From Pseudomonas sp. S30 (GTDB lineage Bacteria > Pseudomonadota > Gammaproteobacteria > Pseudomonadales > Pseudomonadaceae): a stretch of DNA of 48,323 bases. The first letter of the stretch is position 1, and each line of letters begins with the position of its first letter. The stretch covers positions 1 to 48,323 of the forward strand of contig NZ_JACVTO010000029.1 of NCBI RefSeq assembly GCF_016518545.1, written 5' to 3'. This document shows positions 17,011 through 25,974 of the stretch, one piece after another. The position numbers and the translations under genes are program-made. The notes below the pieces were generated by a model, which saw only the letters and a list, made by a program, of their open reading frames with translations, was not told the DNA's origin and made no database searches.

Positions 17011-18339
17011 TTGCGCTCACTGTTCTGGCGCATCCTGGCCAGCTTCTGGCTGGCCATCGCCCTGGTCGCCGGGCTGTCGATCCTGTTGGGCCATATGCTC
17101 AATCAGGATGCCTGGATCCTCAGCCGCCACCCCGGGCTCAACACCCTGGCCAGTCGCTGGGTCCAGCATTACGAGCAGGAAGGATTGCAGTCCTCCCAGC
17201 GCTTCCTGGAGCGCCGCAAGCAGCGCTACAAGATCGACGTGCAGGTACTCGACGACAGCGGCGATGCAGTGGTGCCTGGCACCTTTCCCCGGCGCGCCGA
17301 GGATTTCGAGCGCCGTCAGCACAATGATGAGCGCCTGCCCTGGCGGCGGCTGACCGAGGAGTACACCAGCCCCACCACCGGCCAGACCTACCTGCTGATA
17401 TACCGCATTCCGCACCCCGAGCTGATGGCCTGGCACCGCGAGAGCCTGATCTGGCCTCTGAGTGCCCTGGGCATCGCGCTGGTGGTGCTGACGCTGTTCA
17501 GCCTGTTCGTCACCCTGTCCATCACCCGCCCGCTCAGCCGCCTGCGCGGCGCGGTGCACGACCTGGGCCAGACCACCTACCAGCAGAACAGCCTGGCGCA
17601 GCTGGCCGGTCGACGCGACGAGTTCGGTGTGCTGGCCAACGATTTCAACAAGATGGGCGCCCGCCTGCAGAGCCTGATTTCCAGCCAACGGCAACTGCTG
17701 CGCGATGTGTCCCACGAGTTGCGCTCGCCCCTGGCGCGCCTGCGCATCGCCCTGGCCCTGGCCGAGCGTGCCGAAGCCGAGCAGCGCCAGGCGCTGTGGC
17801 CCCGCCTGACCCGTGAATGCGATCGCCTGGAAGACCTGATCAGCGAGATCCTGGTACTGGCCCGGGTCGATGCCGAACAGGCGCATCCAGAACCGGTGGA
17901 TGTCAACGCCTTGCTGGGCAGCGTGCGCAAGGACGCCCAGCTCAGCGCACCGGAGCAGGACGTCAGGCTGGAAGCCGAGGCCGGCTTGATGCTGCAAGGC
18001 TGGCCGACGCTGCTCGAACGGGCGCTGGACAATCTGCTGCGCAACGCGCTGCGGTTCAATCCGGCCGGTCAGCCGATCGAGATTCATGCCCGCCGCGACA
18101 ACGACCTGGTGCTGCTCAGCGTGCGCGACCATGGCCCGGGCGTCGCCGAGCAGTACCTGACGCAACTCGGCGAACCCTTCTTTCGCGCTCCCGGCCAGGA
18201 CACGCCAGGGCACGGGCTGGGCCTGGCAATCGCGCGGCGCGCCGCGGAGCGCCACGGGGGTACGCTGGTGCTGGGCAATCACCCGCAAAACGGCTTCGAG
18301 GCGCGGCTGGCCATCCCGCTGACCCCGGCGATCGGTTGA
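17011..18339 (+). CDS. cpxS: CpxA/CpxS-type sensor histidine kinase
   Basis: A 442-residue membrane kinase with TM1 (about 7-28), a periplasmic sensor (29-148) and TM2 (about 149-171). HAMP (172-225) follows, then HisKA with H235 in RDVSHELRSPLARLR, and HATPase (LLRNALRF, VRDHGPGV, GHGLGLAIARR). The TTG start is chosen because GGGAGG (16997-17002) stands before it and the frame opens there. The gene order spy-cpxS-nitroreductase-trkH resembles P. aeruginosa, where cpxR is next to the spy-like gene. No response regulator gene is present in this window, so its partner must be encoded elsewhere. Confidence 0.87.
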   Translation: MRSLFWRILASFWLAIALVAGLSILLGHMLNQDAWILSRHPGLNTLASRWVQHYEQEGLQSSQRFLERRKQRYKIDVQVLDDSGDAVVPGTFPRRAEDFERRQHNDERLPWRRLTEEYTSPTTGQTYLLIYRIPHPELMAWHRESLIWPLSALGIALVVLTLFSLFVTLSITRPLSRLRGAVHDLGQTTYQQNSLAQLAGRRDEFGVLANDFNKMGARLQSLISSQRQLLRDVSHELRSPLARLRIALALAERAEAEQRQALWPRLTRECDRLEDLISEILVLARVDAEQAHPEPVDVNALLGSVRKDAQLSAPEQDVRLEAEAGLMLQGWPTLLERALDNLLRNALRFNPAGQPIEIHARRDNDLVLLSVRDHGPGVAEQYLTQLGEPFFRAPGQDTPGHGLGLAIARRAAERHGGTLVLGNHPQNGFEARLAIPLTPAIG

Positions 18340-18355
18340 GCGGCTGACGGCGCCG

Positions 18356-18385
18356 CGCGGCTGCCCAGTCTCCGGCGCAGCCGCG
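18356..18385. terminator. Inverted repeat between convergent genes (possible terminator)
   Basis: CGCGGCTGC and GCAGCCGCG form a 9-bp stem with a 12-base loop, 16 bases after the cpxS stop and 20 bases from the convergent nitroreductase stop. There is no T run, so rho-independent termination is not certain. Confidence 0.4.
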
Positions 18386-18405
18386 GTCCGGCGCTCAGGC
18401 CGGCG

Positions 18406-18963
18406 TCATTCGCCCCAGGCCTGGACGAAGTCGCTGGTGTGCAACACCGGGGGCGTGCGCGGCTCGGTGGCCGGTGTCCCCAGATACAAGTAGCCGATCA
18501 GTTCTTCGTTGGACGCCAGGCCCAGGCCGGCGTATACATGGCGGTCGAACGCCATGTCGCCGGTGCGCCACACCGCGCCGATGCCCTGGGCATGGGCGGC
18601 GATGAGCATGCCGTGGGCAGCGCAACCGGCGGCCAGGCGCTGTTCGGACTCGGGCACCTTGGGGTGCGCGTGCAGGCAGGCGATCACCACCACCACCAGC
18701 GGCGCACGCAGCGGCATGGCACGGGCCTTGTCCAGCGCGGCCTGACTGGCGTCGCGCTTGGCCTGGACCGCTTCGGCGAACAGCTCGCCCAAGCGCTCGC
18801 GCGCCTGCCCTTCGATGGTCAGAAAGCGCCAAGGCCGCAGTTGGCCGTGGTCCGGCGCGCGCAGCGCGGCCTGGAACAGCCCCTCGCGCTGGGCGGCGTT
18901 GGGCGCAGGCTCGGTCAGGCGCGCCACGGATACACGGTTGAGCAATGCGTCGAGAGCCTCCAT
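18406..18963 (-). CDS. YdjA-type nitroreductase family protein
   Basis: A 185-residue FMN-dependent nitroreductase of the small YdjA type. The N-terminal LLNRVSVARLTEP carries the flavin-binding Arg region. RAPDHGQLRPWRFLTI and the C-terminal GTPATEPRTPP segment are typical, as is IGAVWRTGD near the flavin. The physiological substrate is unknown. It is convergent with cpxS and divergent from trkH. Confidence 0.9.
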   Translation of the reverse strand: MEALDALLNRVSVARLTEPAPNAAQREGLFQAALRAPDHGQLRPWRFLTIEGQARERLGELFAEAVQAKRDASQAALDKARAMPLRAPLVVVVIACLHAHPKVPESEQRLAAGCAAHGMLIAAHAQGIGAVWRTGDMAFDRHVYAGLGLASNEELIGYLYLGTPATEPRTPPVLHTSDFVQAWGE

Positions 18964-19069
18964 CGGCTACCCTCCTGGCAGATTGAAAGTGCCTCATTCT
19001 CAAGCGACGCGCCACAGGCTGCAAGGGCCAGGAAACTACCGGCGCTCGCCGGGCGTTGCAACGCGGCGC

Positions 19070-19097
19070 TTGCAGCGCTGCGTTCGACGCTTAGAAT
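19070..19097 (+). promoter_or_regulatory. trkH promoter
   Basis: TTGCAG (19070-19075) and TAGAAT (19092-19097) are 16 bases apart. The start would be near 19104, giving a leader of about 29 bases. Confidence 0.6.
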
Positions 19098-19132
19098 GTC
19101 GCCCTTTCCCGTAGCGAGTCAGAGCAGATCAC

Positions 19133-20587
19133 ATGGCGTTGCCGACCTTACGAATCATCGCGTTCATCATCGGCATCTTCCTGATCACCCTGGCGGTGAG
19201 CATGGTCGTGCCCATGGCCACGCTGCTGATCTTCGAACGCACCTCGGACCTGCCGTCGTTCCTGTGGTCGAGCCTGATCACCTTTGTCGCGGGCCTGGCC
19301 ATGGTGCTTCAGGGACGGCCCGAGCACGTGCACCTGCGCCCGCGCGACATGTACCTGCTGACCGTCAGCAGCTGGCTGGTGGTGTGCGTGTTCGCCGCCC
19401 TGCCCCTGTTGCTCACCCAGCACATCAGCTACACCGACGCCTTCTTCGAGAGCATGTCCGGCATCACCGCCACCGGCTCGACGGTGCTCAGCGGCCTGGA
19501 CACCGTCTCGCCGGGCATCCTGATGTGGCGTTCGATGCTGCACTGGCTCGGTGGCATCGGATTCATCGGCATGGCCGTGGCGATCCTGCCACTGCTGCGC
19601 ATTGGCGGCATGCGCCTGTTTCAGACCGAATCCTCGGACCGCTCGGAAAAGGTGATGCCGCGCTCGCACATGGTGGCCAAGTACATCGTCGCCGTGTACG
19701 TCGGAATCACGGTGCTGGGCAGCCTGGCGTTCTGGTGGGCCGGCATGAGCCTGTTCGATGCGATCAACCACGCCATGTCGGCGATTTCCACCGGCGGCTT
19801 TTCCACCTCCGACCTGTCGCTGGCGAAGTGGGACATGCCGGCGGTGCACTGGGTCGCGGTGGTGGTGATGATCCTCGGCAGCGTGCCCTTCACCCTGTAC
19901 GTGGCGACCCTGCGCGGCAATCGCTGGGCGCTGTGGCGCGACCAGCAGGTGCAGGGGCTGCTGGGGCTGCTGGTGGCGACCTGGGTGGTCCTCGGCACCT
20001 GGTACTGGGCGACCACCGACCTGCACTGGCTGGACGCTCTGCGTCACGTGGCGCTGAATGTCACCTCGGTGGTGACCACCACGGGCTTTGCCCTGGGTGA
20101 CTACAGCCTGTGGGGCAATTTCTCGCTGATGCTGTTCTTCTACCTGGGCTTCATCGGCGGCTGTTCGGGTTCGACCGCCGGCGGCATCAAGATCTTTCGC
20201 TTCCAGGTCGCCTACATTCTGCTCAAGGCCAGCCTCAACCAGCTCATTCACCCGCGCGCGGTGATCAAGCAGAAATATAACGGCCACCGCCTGGACGAAG
20301 AAATCGTCCGCTCGATCCTGACCTTCTCGTTCTTCTTCGCCGCGACCATCTGCGCCATCGCCCTGGCGCTGTCGCTGCTCGGGGTGGACTGGATGACCGC
20401 CTTGACCGGCGCCGCCAGCACCGTCTCCGGGGTGGGTCCGGGCCTGGGTGAGGTGATCGGTCCGGCCGGCAATTTCGCCAGCCTGCCGGATGCGGCCAAG
20501 TGGATCCTGGCCGGTGGCATGCTGCTGGGCCGGCTGGAAATCATCACCGTGCTGGTGCTGTGCATGCCGGCGTTCTGGCGTCACTGA
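19133..20587 (+). CDS. trkH: Trk-type potassium uptake channel subunit TrkH
   Basis: A 484-residue inner-membrane protein that forms the potassium pathway of the Trk system, gated by cytoplasmic TrkA (not in this window). It has about ten hydrophobic segments and the four P-loop filter glycines in SGITATGSTV, AISTGGFST, VVTTTGFAL and STVSGVGPG. The length equals that of E. coli TrkH. It is transcribed alone and converges on an araC-type gene 6 bases away. Confidence 0.96.
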   Translation: MALPTLRIIAFIIGIFLITLAVSMVVPMATLLIFERTSDLPSFLWSSLITFVAGLAMVLQGRPEHVHLRPRDMYLLTVSSWLVVCVFAALPLLLTQHISYTDAFFESMSGITATGSTVLSGLDTVSPGILMWRSMLHWLGGIGFIGMAVAILPLLRIGGMRLFQTESSDRSEKVMPRSHMVAKYIVAVYVGITVLGSLAFWWAGMSLFDAINHAMSAISTGGFSTSDLSLAKWDMPAVHWVAVVVMILGSVPFTLYVATLRGNRWALWRDQQVQGLLGLLVATWVVLGTWYWATTDLHWLDALRHVALNVTSVVTTTGFALGDYSLWGNFSLMLFFYLGFIGGCSGSTAGGIKIFRFQVAYILLKASLNQLIHPRAVIKQKYNGHRLDEEIVRSILTFSFFFAATICAIALALSLLGVDWMTALTGAASTVSGVGPGLGEVIGPAGNFASLPDAAKWILAGGMLLGRLEIITVLVLCMPAFWRH

Positions 20588-20593
20588 CCGGGG

Positions 20594-21595
20594 CTACAGC
20601 CGCGCGCGGTATTCCCCCGGGGTGACGCCGAACCAGCGACGGAACGCCCGGTAGAAATTGCTGGGGTCGGCGAAGCCCAGCAGGTAGGCGGCTTCCAAAA
20701 GCGTCATGCCAGGTTGTGCCAGATACTGCTCGGCCAGTTCGCGACGGGTCACGTCCAGCAGGGCCTGGAAGCTGGTGCCTTCCTCCTGCAGTCGGCGTTG
20801 CAACGTGCGTGGCGACAGGTGCAGCGCCTTGGCGACGGTATCGCGCATGGGCTCGCCCTGGGGCAGGAGGCGGCACAAGGTCTGGCGCACTCGATGGGTC
20901 ACCCGGCTTTCGGAGAAACGCGCCAGGTACTCGCCCGCGAAACGGTCGTGCAGGATCGCCATCGCCTCGTTGGCCGTGGGCAGAGGGGCCTCCATGTCGG
21001 CACGCTCCAGCAGCAGCGCATCGTGCGGCGCGCCGAACAGCAACGGCGCACGGAACGCCTGGCGATAGGGCTCGATATCGGCAGGTGGCGGCCCCTGGAT
21101 CAACACACGTCTGGGCTGCACCGGGCGTCCGCTGAGCCAGCTGCACAGCGACAGCGCGCAGGCCAGCGAGGCCTCGGCGCTGTGACGGGTCGGCGGCAGG
21201 TGATCGCCGTGCACGGTCAGCACCAGCGCGTAGCCTTGCGGACCGAGGGTGAAACTGAGGTCCGAGCTTTCGGCGATGATGCGCTGGTAGCGCACCAGCC
21301 GCTCGAATCCCTCGGCCAGGGTACGGCTGGACATCAGGGCATAGCCCACCACATGGAAAGAGGCTGGGCGTACTACCCGCGCCATGTTCAAGCCGATGGC
21401 CTGATTGCCGGACAGCTCCACGGCCAGCAGCCACAAACGGGTCATGTCGTCCTGCGCGAAGCGCGCGTCCGGGTCTTCCAGGGCAGCGAAGTCCAGGCCC
21501 AACTGCCTGAACATGGCAGGGCAGTCCAGCCCTTCCAGTTCGAGCGCCTTGACGATCCCTGAGGCCCAGCTGGCCGAGGTGGTTCTTTCGCTCAT
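20594..21595 (-). CDS. AraC-family transcriptional regulator
   Basis: A 333-residue regulator with an N-terminal AraC-type effector-binding region of the OruR/ArgR-like class (about 15-200) and a C-terminal double helix-turn-helix (about 235-333). The latter includes VAKALHLSPRTLQRRLQEEG and AAYLLGFADPSNFYRAFRRW. The start MSERTTSASW is preferred; the open frame upstream is not family-like. It is divergent from an Mpo1-like gene, and a candidate operator lies between them. Confidence 0.87.
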   Translation of the reverse strand: MSERTTSASWASGIVKALELEGLDCPAMFRQLGLDFAALEDPDARFAQDDMTRLWLLAVELSGNQAIGLNMARVVRPASFHVVGYALMSSRTLAEGFERLVRYQRIIAESSDLSFTLGPQGYALVLTVHGDHLPPTRHSAEASLACALSLCSWLSGRPVQPRRVLIQGPPPADIEPYRQAFRAPLLFGAPHDALLLERADMEAPLPTANEAMAILHDRFAGEYLARFSESRVTHRVRQTLCRLLPQGEPMRDTVAKALHLSPRTLQRRLQEEGTSFQALLDVTRRELAEQYLAQPGMTLLEAAYLLGFADPSNFYRAFRRWFGVTPGEYRARL

Positions 21596-21661
21596 GGCAG
21601 GCTTCTTGTGCGATCGACCGCGGCTGCGGTGTTTCGGAAGGATACTCAATTGGCGCCGATT

Positions 21662-21686
21662 GTCACTGGTGGCCGCTTCCAGTGAC
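21662..21686. promoter_or_regulatory. Inverted-repeat operator candidate between araC-type and Mpo1-like genes
   Basis: GTCACTGG (21662-21669) and CCAGTGAC (21679-21686) are a perfect 8-bp inverted repeat with a 9-base spacer. TAGACT (21689-21694) just downstream could be the -10 of the Mpo1-like gene, so a bound protein would cover that promoter. Confidence 0.45.
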
Positions 21687-21750
21687 TCTAGACTCGAATC
21701 AGGCTCCACGCTCTGCGAGCCGAGCAAATTTCCGCTGCGAGTACCTCGCC

Positions 21751-22062
21751 ATGAACGACACCGTGCAGTTTCGCAGTTTCGCCGAGTTCTATCCGTACTA
21801 CCTCGGCGAACATGCCAACCCCACCTGCCGGCGCCTGCATTTCGTCGGCACCAGCCTGGTCATTGCCTTGCTGGCCTACGCCATCGGCAGTGGCAGCGGG
21901 TGGCTGCTGCTGGCCGTACCGGTCGCCGGCTACGGCTTCGCCTGGGCCGGTCACTTCTTCTTCGAGAAGAATCGGCCCGCGACCTTCACCTACCCCTGGT
22001 ACAGCCTGATCGGCGATTTCGCCATGTTTCGCGATATCCTGCGCGGCAAGATCAGCCTCTGA
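21751..22062 (+). CDS. DUF962/Mpo1-like membrane protein
   Basis: A 103-residue protein of the YGL010w/Mpo1 family. It has two hydrophobic helices (about 33-63) and the conserved histidines in YYLGEHANPTCRRLHFVGT and AWAGHFFFEKNRPATF. Yeast Mpo1 is an iron-dependent dioxygenase in 2-hydroxy fatty acid alpha-oxidation; the bacterial role is not settled. The start MNDTVQFRSFAEFYP is family-typical, with only a weak ribosome-binding site. Confidence 0.85.
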   Translation: MNDTVQFRSFAEFYPYYLGEHANPTCRRLHFVGTSLVIALLAYAIGSGSGWLLLAVPVAGYGFAWAGHFFFEKNRPATFTYPWYSLIGDFAMFRDILRGKISL

Positions 22063-22071
22063 ATACGGGTG

Positions 22072-22884
22072 CTAGGCCGATTCGCCCAGAGCGGCAAGCG
22101 GCTCGCTGGCCCTGGCCTGGGCGTCGGCCAGGCGATACAGCTCGATGTGCCCGTCCCAGTGCTCGATCAGCGCCGTGCACGACTCGACCCAATCCCCGCA
22201 GTTCAGGTACTCCACCTCCCCCACCCGACGTATCTCGGCATGGTGGATGTGCCCGCAGACCACGCCGTGAAAGCCCCGCCGCGTACATTCATGGGCGATG
22301 GCGTGCTCGAAGTCGGTGATGAAGTTCACCGCGCCCTTGACCTTGTGCTTGAGGTACGCCGACAACGACCAGTAACCGTAGCCGTAGCGGGCACGCCAGC
22401 GGTTCAGCCAGCGATTGAGCACCAGGCTGAACTCGTAGGCGCGGTCCCCGAGAAACGCCAGCCAGCGGTGACAGCGGGTGATCACGTCGAACTGGTCGCC
22501 ATGCACCACCAGCAGCCGCCGACCGTCGGCGGTGACGTGCTCGGCTTCGTCGACCAGCTGGATGTTGCCCAGCACCAGCCGTGAATAGCGGCGCAGGAAT
22601 TCGTCGTGGTTGCCGGTGACGTAGATCACCTCGGTGCCGCGCTTGCTCATGGTCAGCAGCCGGCGCAGCACGTTGGTGTGGGCCTGCGGCCAGTAGATCC
22701 CGCTGCGCAGCTTCCAGCCGTCGATGATGTCCCCTACCAGGTAGATGCGATCGGCCTGATACCCTTTGAGGAAGCGCGACAGGTGCTCGGCCTGGCAATC
22801 GCGGGTGCCCAGGTGCACATCGGAAATCCATAGCGTGCGCACGCGTTGCTTGGTGGACGGGCTGACACGTTCGGCGTGGGTCAT
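22072..22884 (-). CDS. LpxH-like metallophosphoesterase
   Basis: A 270-residue calcineurin-like phosphoesterase of the COG2908 (UDP-2,3-diacylglucosamine diphosphatase-like) group. It has all the metal motifs: DVHLG, GDIIDGW, GNHDE, VVHGDQFD and CGHIHHAE. It is longer than E. coli LpxH and has the RWRARYGYGYWSLS insert of the alternative subgroup, so a lipid A role is plausible but not certain. It ends 10 bases from the convergent Mpo1-like gene. Confidence 0.85.
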   Translation of the reverse strand: MTHAERVSPSTKQRVRTLWISDVHLGTRDCQAEHLSRFLKGYQADRIYLVGDIIDGWKLRSGIYWPQAHTNVLRRLLTMSKRGTEVIYVTGNHDEFLRRYSRLVLGNIQLVDEAEHVTADGRRLLVVHGDQFDVITRCHRWLAFLGDRAYEFSLVLNRWLNRWRARYGYGYWSLSAYLKHKVKGAVNFITDFEHAIAHECTRRGFHGVVCGHIHHAEIRRVGEVEYLNCGDWVESCTALIEHWDGHIELYRLADAQARASEPLAALGESA

Positions 22885-22965
22885 CGGCGGCCTCCGGCAC
22901 TGTTTGCAGGAGACTGGCAGGTGCCGATGACAGGTGGGTGGCAGTGGTGTGACAGTCGTGCGCGC

Positions 22966-23247
22966 TCAGCGGTCGTTGTGGCCCAGGTTGCGCTGCGGGT
23001 CGATGCAGTCGCGCACGCGCTGCTTGAGCACCTTGGCTTCGGGGAAGCCGCCATCGGCCTTGCGTTCCCAGATCTGCACGCCGTCGCAGGTGATGAGGAA
23101 CACGCCCCCGGTACCCGGCTGCAAGGCGACCTGGCGCACGTCGTCGCAGAACGTGCTGAGCAGTTCCTGGGCCAGCCAGGCGGCGCGCAGCAGCCATTGG
23201 CACTGTGTGCAATACGTGATGACGATTTCAGGCTTGGCATTGGCCAT
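22966..23247 (-). CDS. SelW/Rdx-family thioredoxin-fold protein
   Basis: A 93-residue protein of the SelT/SelW/SelH (Rdx) family. It has a CxxC redox motif at the end of strand 1 (ITYCTQCQW; cysteine in place of selenocysteine) and the family block GTGGVFLITCDGVQIWER. A redox role is inferred, and partners are unknown. It stands 81 bases upstream of the LpxH-like gene on the same strand and is divergent from plpD. Confidence 0.87.
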   Translation of the reverse strand: MANAKPEIVITYCTQCQWLLRAAWLAQELLSTFCDDVRQVALQPGTGGVFLITCDGVQIWERKADGGFPEAKVLKQRVRDCIDPQRNLGHNDR

Positions 23248-23277
23248 GGTCGAGCGCTCCGGCGAGGATGAGGCGCT

Positions 23278-23283
23278 TATACT
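23278..23283 (+). promoter_or_regulatory. Candidate -10 element of plpD
   Basis: TATACT is a near-consensus -10, 32 bases before the plpD ATG. No good -35 was seen at 16-18 bases, so an activator may be needed. Confidence 0.4.
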
Positions 23284-23315
23284 AGCGGTCTTTGACCCTG
23301 GTTTTGAGAGTCACG

Positions 23316-25496
23316 ATGCGCCCTTTGCTACTCTGCCTGCTGCTGCTCACGTCCTGTTCCCTCCTGGCTGCCGAAGACCCCAGGCCCAAGGTCGGCCTGG
23401 TGTTGTCTGGCGGCGCCGCGCGTGGCCTGGCGCACATCGGCGTGCTCAAGGCGCTCGAGGAACAGGGCATTCGCATCGACGCCATCGCCGGCACCAGCAT
23501 GGGCGCGGTGGTGGGAGGGCTGTATGCCTCGGGCTACAGCGTCGAGGAACTCGAGCACCTGGCGCTCACGCTGGACTGGCAGCAGGCGCTGTCCGATGCC
23601 CCACCACGCCGGGACGTGCCGTTCAGGCGCAAGCAGGATGACCGGGATTTTCTGGTCAAGCAGAAGCTCAGCTTTCGCGACGACGGCAGTCTCGGCCTGC
23701 CGCTGGGGGTGATCCAGGGGCAGAACCTGTCGTTGCTGCTGGAAAGTAAACTGGCCCACACCGCCGACACCCGCGACTTCGACAAACTGCCGATTCCGTT
23801 TCGCGCGGTCGCCACCGACATCGCCAACGGCGAGAAGGTGGTGTTCCGCCGCGGTCATCTGCCCCAGGTGGTACGCGCCAGCATGTCGATCCCCGCCGTG
23901 TTCGCCCCGGTCGAGCTGGACGGCCGGCTGCTGGTGGACGGTGGCATGGTCGACAACATCCCGCTGGACGTGGTGCGGGGCATGGGCGTGGACCTGGCCA
24001 TCGTGGTGGATATCGGCACCCCGCTGCGCTCGCGAAAACAGTTGGCCACGGTGGTCGACGTGCTCAACCAGTCCATCACCCTGATGACCCGGCGCAACTC
24101 CGAAGAGCAGCTGGCGAGCCTGCGCCGCGAGGACATCCTGGTGCAACCATCGCTGACCGCTTTCGGTGTCACCGACTTCGGCCGCGCCGAGGAAATGATC
24201 GACGCCGGCTACCGCGCCACCCGCGCCCTGGACAGCCGCCTGGCCGCCCTGCGCCGCGAAGGCGACAGTCAACTGGCCGTGGCCCGCTCACCCCGCCAGC
24301 GCACGCCGGTGATCACGGCGATCAAGGTCGAGAACGACTCCAAGGTCAGTGACGACGTGATTCGCTATTACATCCGCCAGCCGCTGGGCGAGCCGTTGGC
24401 ACTGGACCGCCTGCAGACCGACATGGGCACGCTGTACGGCCTGGACTACTTCGATCGTGTGCAGTACCGCGTGGTGCACAAGGGCGAAGACAACACCCTG
24501 GTGATCAGCGCCCGGGGTCGAACCGGCGGCACCGACTACCTGCGCCTGGGCCTGAACCTGTCGGACGACATGCGTGGTGACAGCGCCTTCAACCTCGGCG
24601 CCAGCTACCGGATCAACGGCATCAACCGGCTGGGCGCCGAGTGGCTCACGCGCGCCCAGATCGGCGACCAGCAGGAGTTGTACAGCGAGTTCTACCAGCC
24701 TCTGGACGTGGGTTCGCGGTATTTCGTCGCGCCCTACCTGTCGTTGGGCGCGCAGAACATCGAAGCTACGCTCGACAGCGATCCGGTGGCCCAGTACCGT
24801 CTGGAGCGCTATGGCTTCGGGCTCAACCTCGGTCGGCAGGTTGGCACCTACGGCGAAGTACGCCTGGGCGTGGGCAAGGCCTGGGGCGAGGCCGAGGTGC
24901 GCATCGGCGACCAGCACCTGCCCACGCTCAGCTTCAACGAAGGGTTCTATGAGCTGAAGTACTCCTTCGATACCTTCGACAACGTGTATTTCCCCCACAG
25001 TGGCGAAGACATCGGCCTGAGCGTGCGCCAGTACGATCGCTCGCTGGACTCCGACAGCGACTTCCGACAATGGCAGTTCCACGTGGACAAGGCCCTGAGC
25101 CATGGCCCCAACACCTGGGTGGTGGGAGGCCGCTATGGCCGCACCCTGGACGACACCGAGGTGGTGACCTCCAGCTTCGTGCTGGGCGGCGCTCGGCAGT
25201 TGTCGGGCTTTCGCCAGGATTCGCTGTCGGGGCAGAACATCAGCCTGATGCGAATGGTGTATTACCGTCGGCTGACGCCCAGAGCCTATGTGCCACTGGA
25301 CCTGCCGCTGTACCTGGGCGGCTCGCTGGAGCGCGGCCGTGCCTGGAACAACGACAACGAGTTCGACAGTGGCTACATCAATGCCGCCAGTATCTTCCTG
25401 GGGCTGGAGACGCCCCTGGGGCCGCTGAGCCTGAGTTACGGCATCAATACCGAGGACCAGAAGGCGGTGTACCTGAACCTGGGCAACACCTTCTGA
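23316..25496 (+). CDS. plpD: PlpD-type patatin phospholipase, type Vd autotransporter
   Basis: The 726-residue protein has a signal peptide (about 1-18), a patatin lipase domain (about 25-310), one POTRA domain (about 320-395) and a C-terminal 16-strand beta-barrel ending in F. The catalytic dyad is S61 (AGTSMGAVVGG) and D208 (VDGGMVDN), with the oxyanion motif GGAARGLAH. P. aeruginosa PlpD is the prototype of secretion type Vd; it cuts phospholipids and is thought to act on host membranes. The start at 23316 begins the signal peptide cleanly; an upstream ATG would add a charged tail. slyA-like and recQ genes follow, as in P. aeruginosa. Confidence 0.95.
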   Translation: MRPLLLCLLLLTSCSLLAAEDPRPKVGLVLSGGAARGLAHIGVLKALEEQGIRIDAIAGTSMGAVVGGLYASGYSVEELEHLALTLDWQQALSDAPPRRDVPFRRKQDDRDFLVKQKLSFRDDGSLGLPLGVIQGQNLSLLLESKLAHTADTRDFDKLPIPFRAVATDIANGEKVVFRRGHLPQVVRASMSIPAVFAPVELDGRLLVDGGMVDNIPLDVVRGMGVDLAIVVDIGTPLRSRKQLATVVDVLNQSITLMTRRNSEEQLASLRREDILVQPSLTAFGVTDFGRAEEMIDAGYRATRALDSRLAALRREGDSQLAVARSPRQRTPVITAIKVENDSKVSDDVIRYYIRQPLGEPLALDRLQTDMGTLYGLDYFDRVQYRVVHKGEDNTLVISARGRTGGTDYLRLGLNLSDDMRGDSAFNLGASYRINGINRLGAEWLTRAQIGDQQELYSEFYQPLDVGSRYFVAPYLSLGAQNIEATLDSDPVAQYRLERYGFGLNLGRQVGTYGEVRLGVGKAWGEAEVRIGDQHLPTLSFNEGFYELKYSFDTFDNVYFPHSGEDIGLSVRQYDRSLDSDSDFRQWQFHVDKALSHGPNTWVVGGRYGRTLDDTEVVTSSFVLGGARQLSGFRQDSLSGQNISLMRMVYYRRLTPRAYVPLDLPLYLGGSLERGRAWNNDNEFDSGYINAASIFLGLETPLGPLSLSYGINTEDQKAVYLNLGNTF

Positions 25497-25515
25497 AGGC
25501 GAGGTCGAGGCGCCA

Positions 25516-25953
25516 TCAGGGCTTCTCGAGGTTGTCCAGAATCCTGGCATGCACGCGCATGCACACTTCGAGGTCCGATTCATCGACGCCCGTGAACAGC
25601 TCGATGCGCAGGGCATTGGCGATGGTTTCGATCTGCTCGATCAGCGGCTTGGCCGGCGCACACAGGTGAATCTTCTTGGCTCGCCGATCCTCCATCACTG
25701 CCTGACGACGCACCAGCCCCTGGCTTTCCAGGCTGTCGAGCAGGCGCGCCAGGGTCGGCCCTTCGACGCCGACGCTCTGCGCCAGCTCGCGCTGGGTGGG
25801 AGCCTCTTCGAACCGCGCCAGGTGCAGCAGCACCAGCCAGCGCGCCTGGGACAGGTTGAGCCCGGCCAGGCGGCGGTCCAGCTCCGCACGCCAGCCTCGG
25901 GACATCTGGGCCAGTTGCATGCCGAAGCGGTGTTGATTGTCGGTGAGGGGCAT
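25516..25953 (-). CDS. slyA: SlyA-type MarR-family regulator
   Basis: A 145-residue winged-helix regulator, the same length as enterobacterial SlyA. It matches SlyA in the recognition region (RELAQSVGVEGPTLARLLDSLE) and the wing (LVRRQAVMEDRRAKKIHL). A near-consensus SlyA site lies just upstream (25982-25993), so autoregulation is likely. SlyA proteins commonly oppose H-NS-like silencers and control surface and secreted factors. plpD, convergent 19 bases away, is a possible but unproven target. Confidence 0.85.
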   Translation of the reverse strand: MPLTDNQHRFGMQLAQMSRGWRAELDRRLAGLNLSQARWLVLLHLARFEEAPTQRELAQSVGVEGPTLARLLDSLESQGLVRRQAVMEDRRAKKIHLCAPAKPLIEQIETIANALRIELFTGVDESDLEVCMRVHARILDNLEKP

Positions 25954-25974
25954 AGATGACTCGGTGACTGAAGA

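Noticed and set aside
23316..23360. A possible lipobox (LTSC) in the PlpD signal sequence
   Set aside because: The hydrophobic stretch before it is very short and PlpD proteins use signal peptidase I; a standard cut after SLLA fits better.
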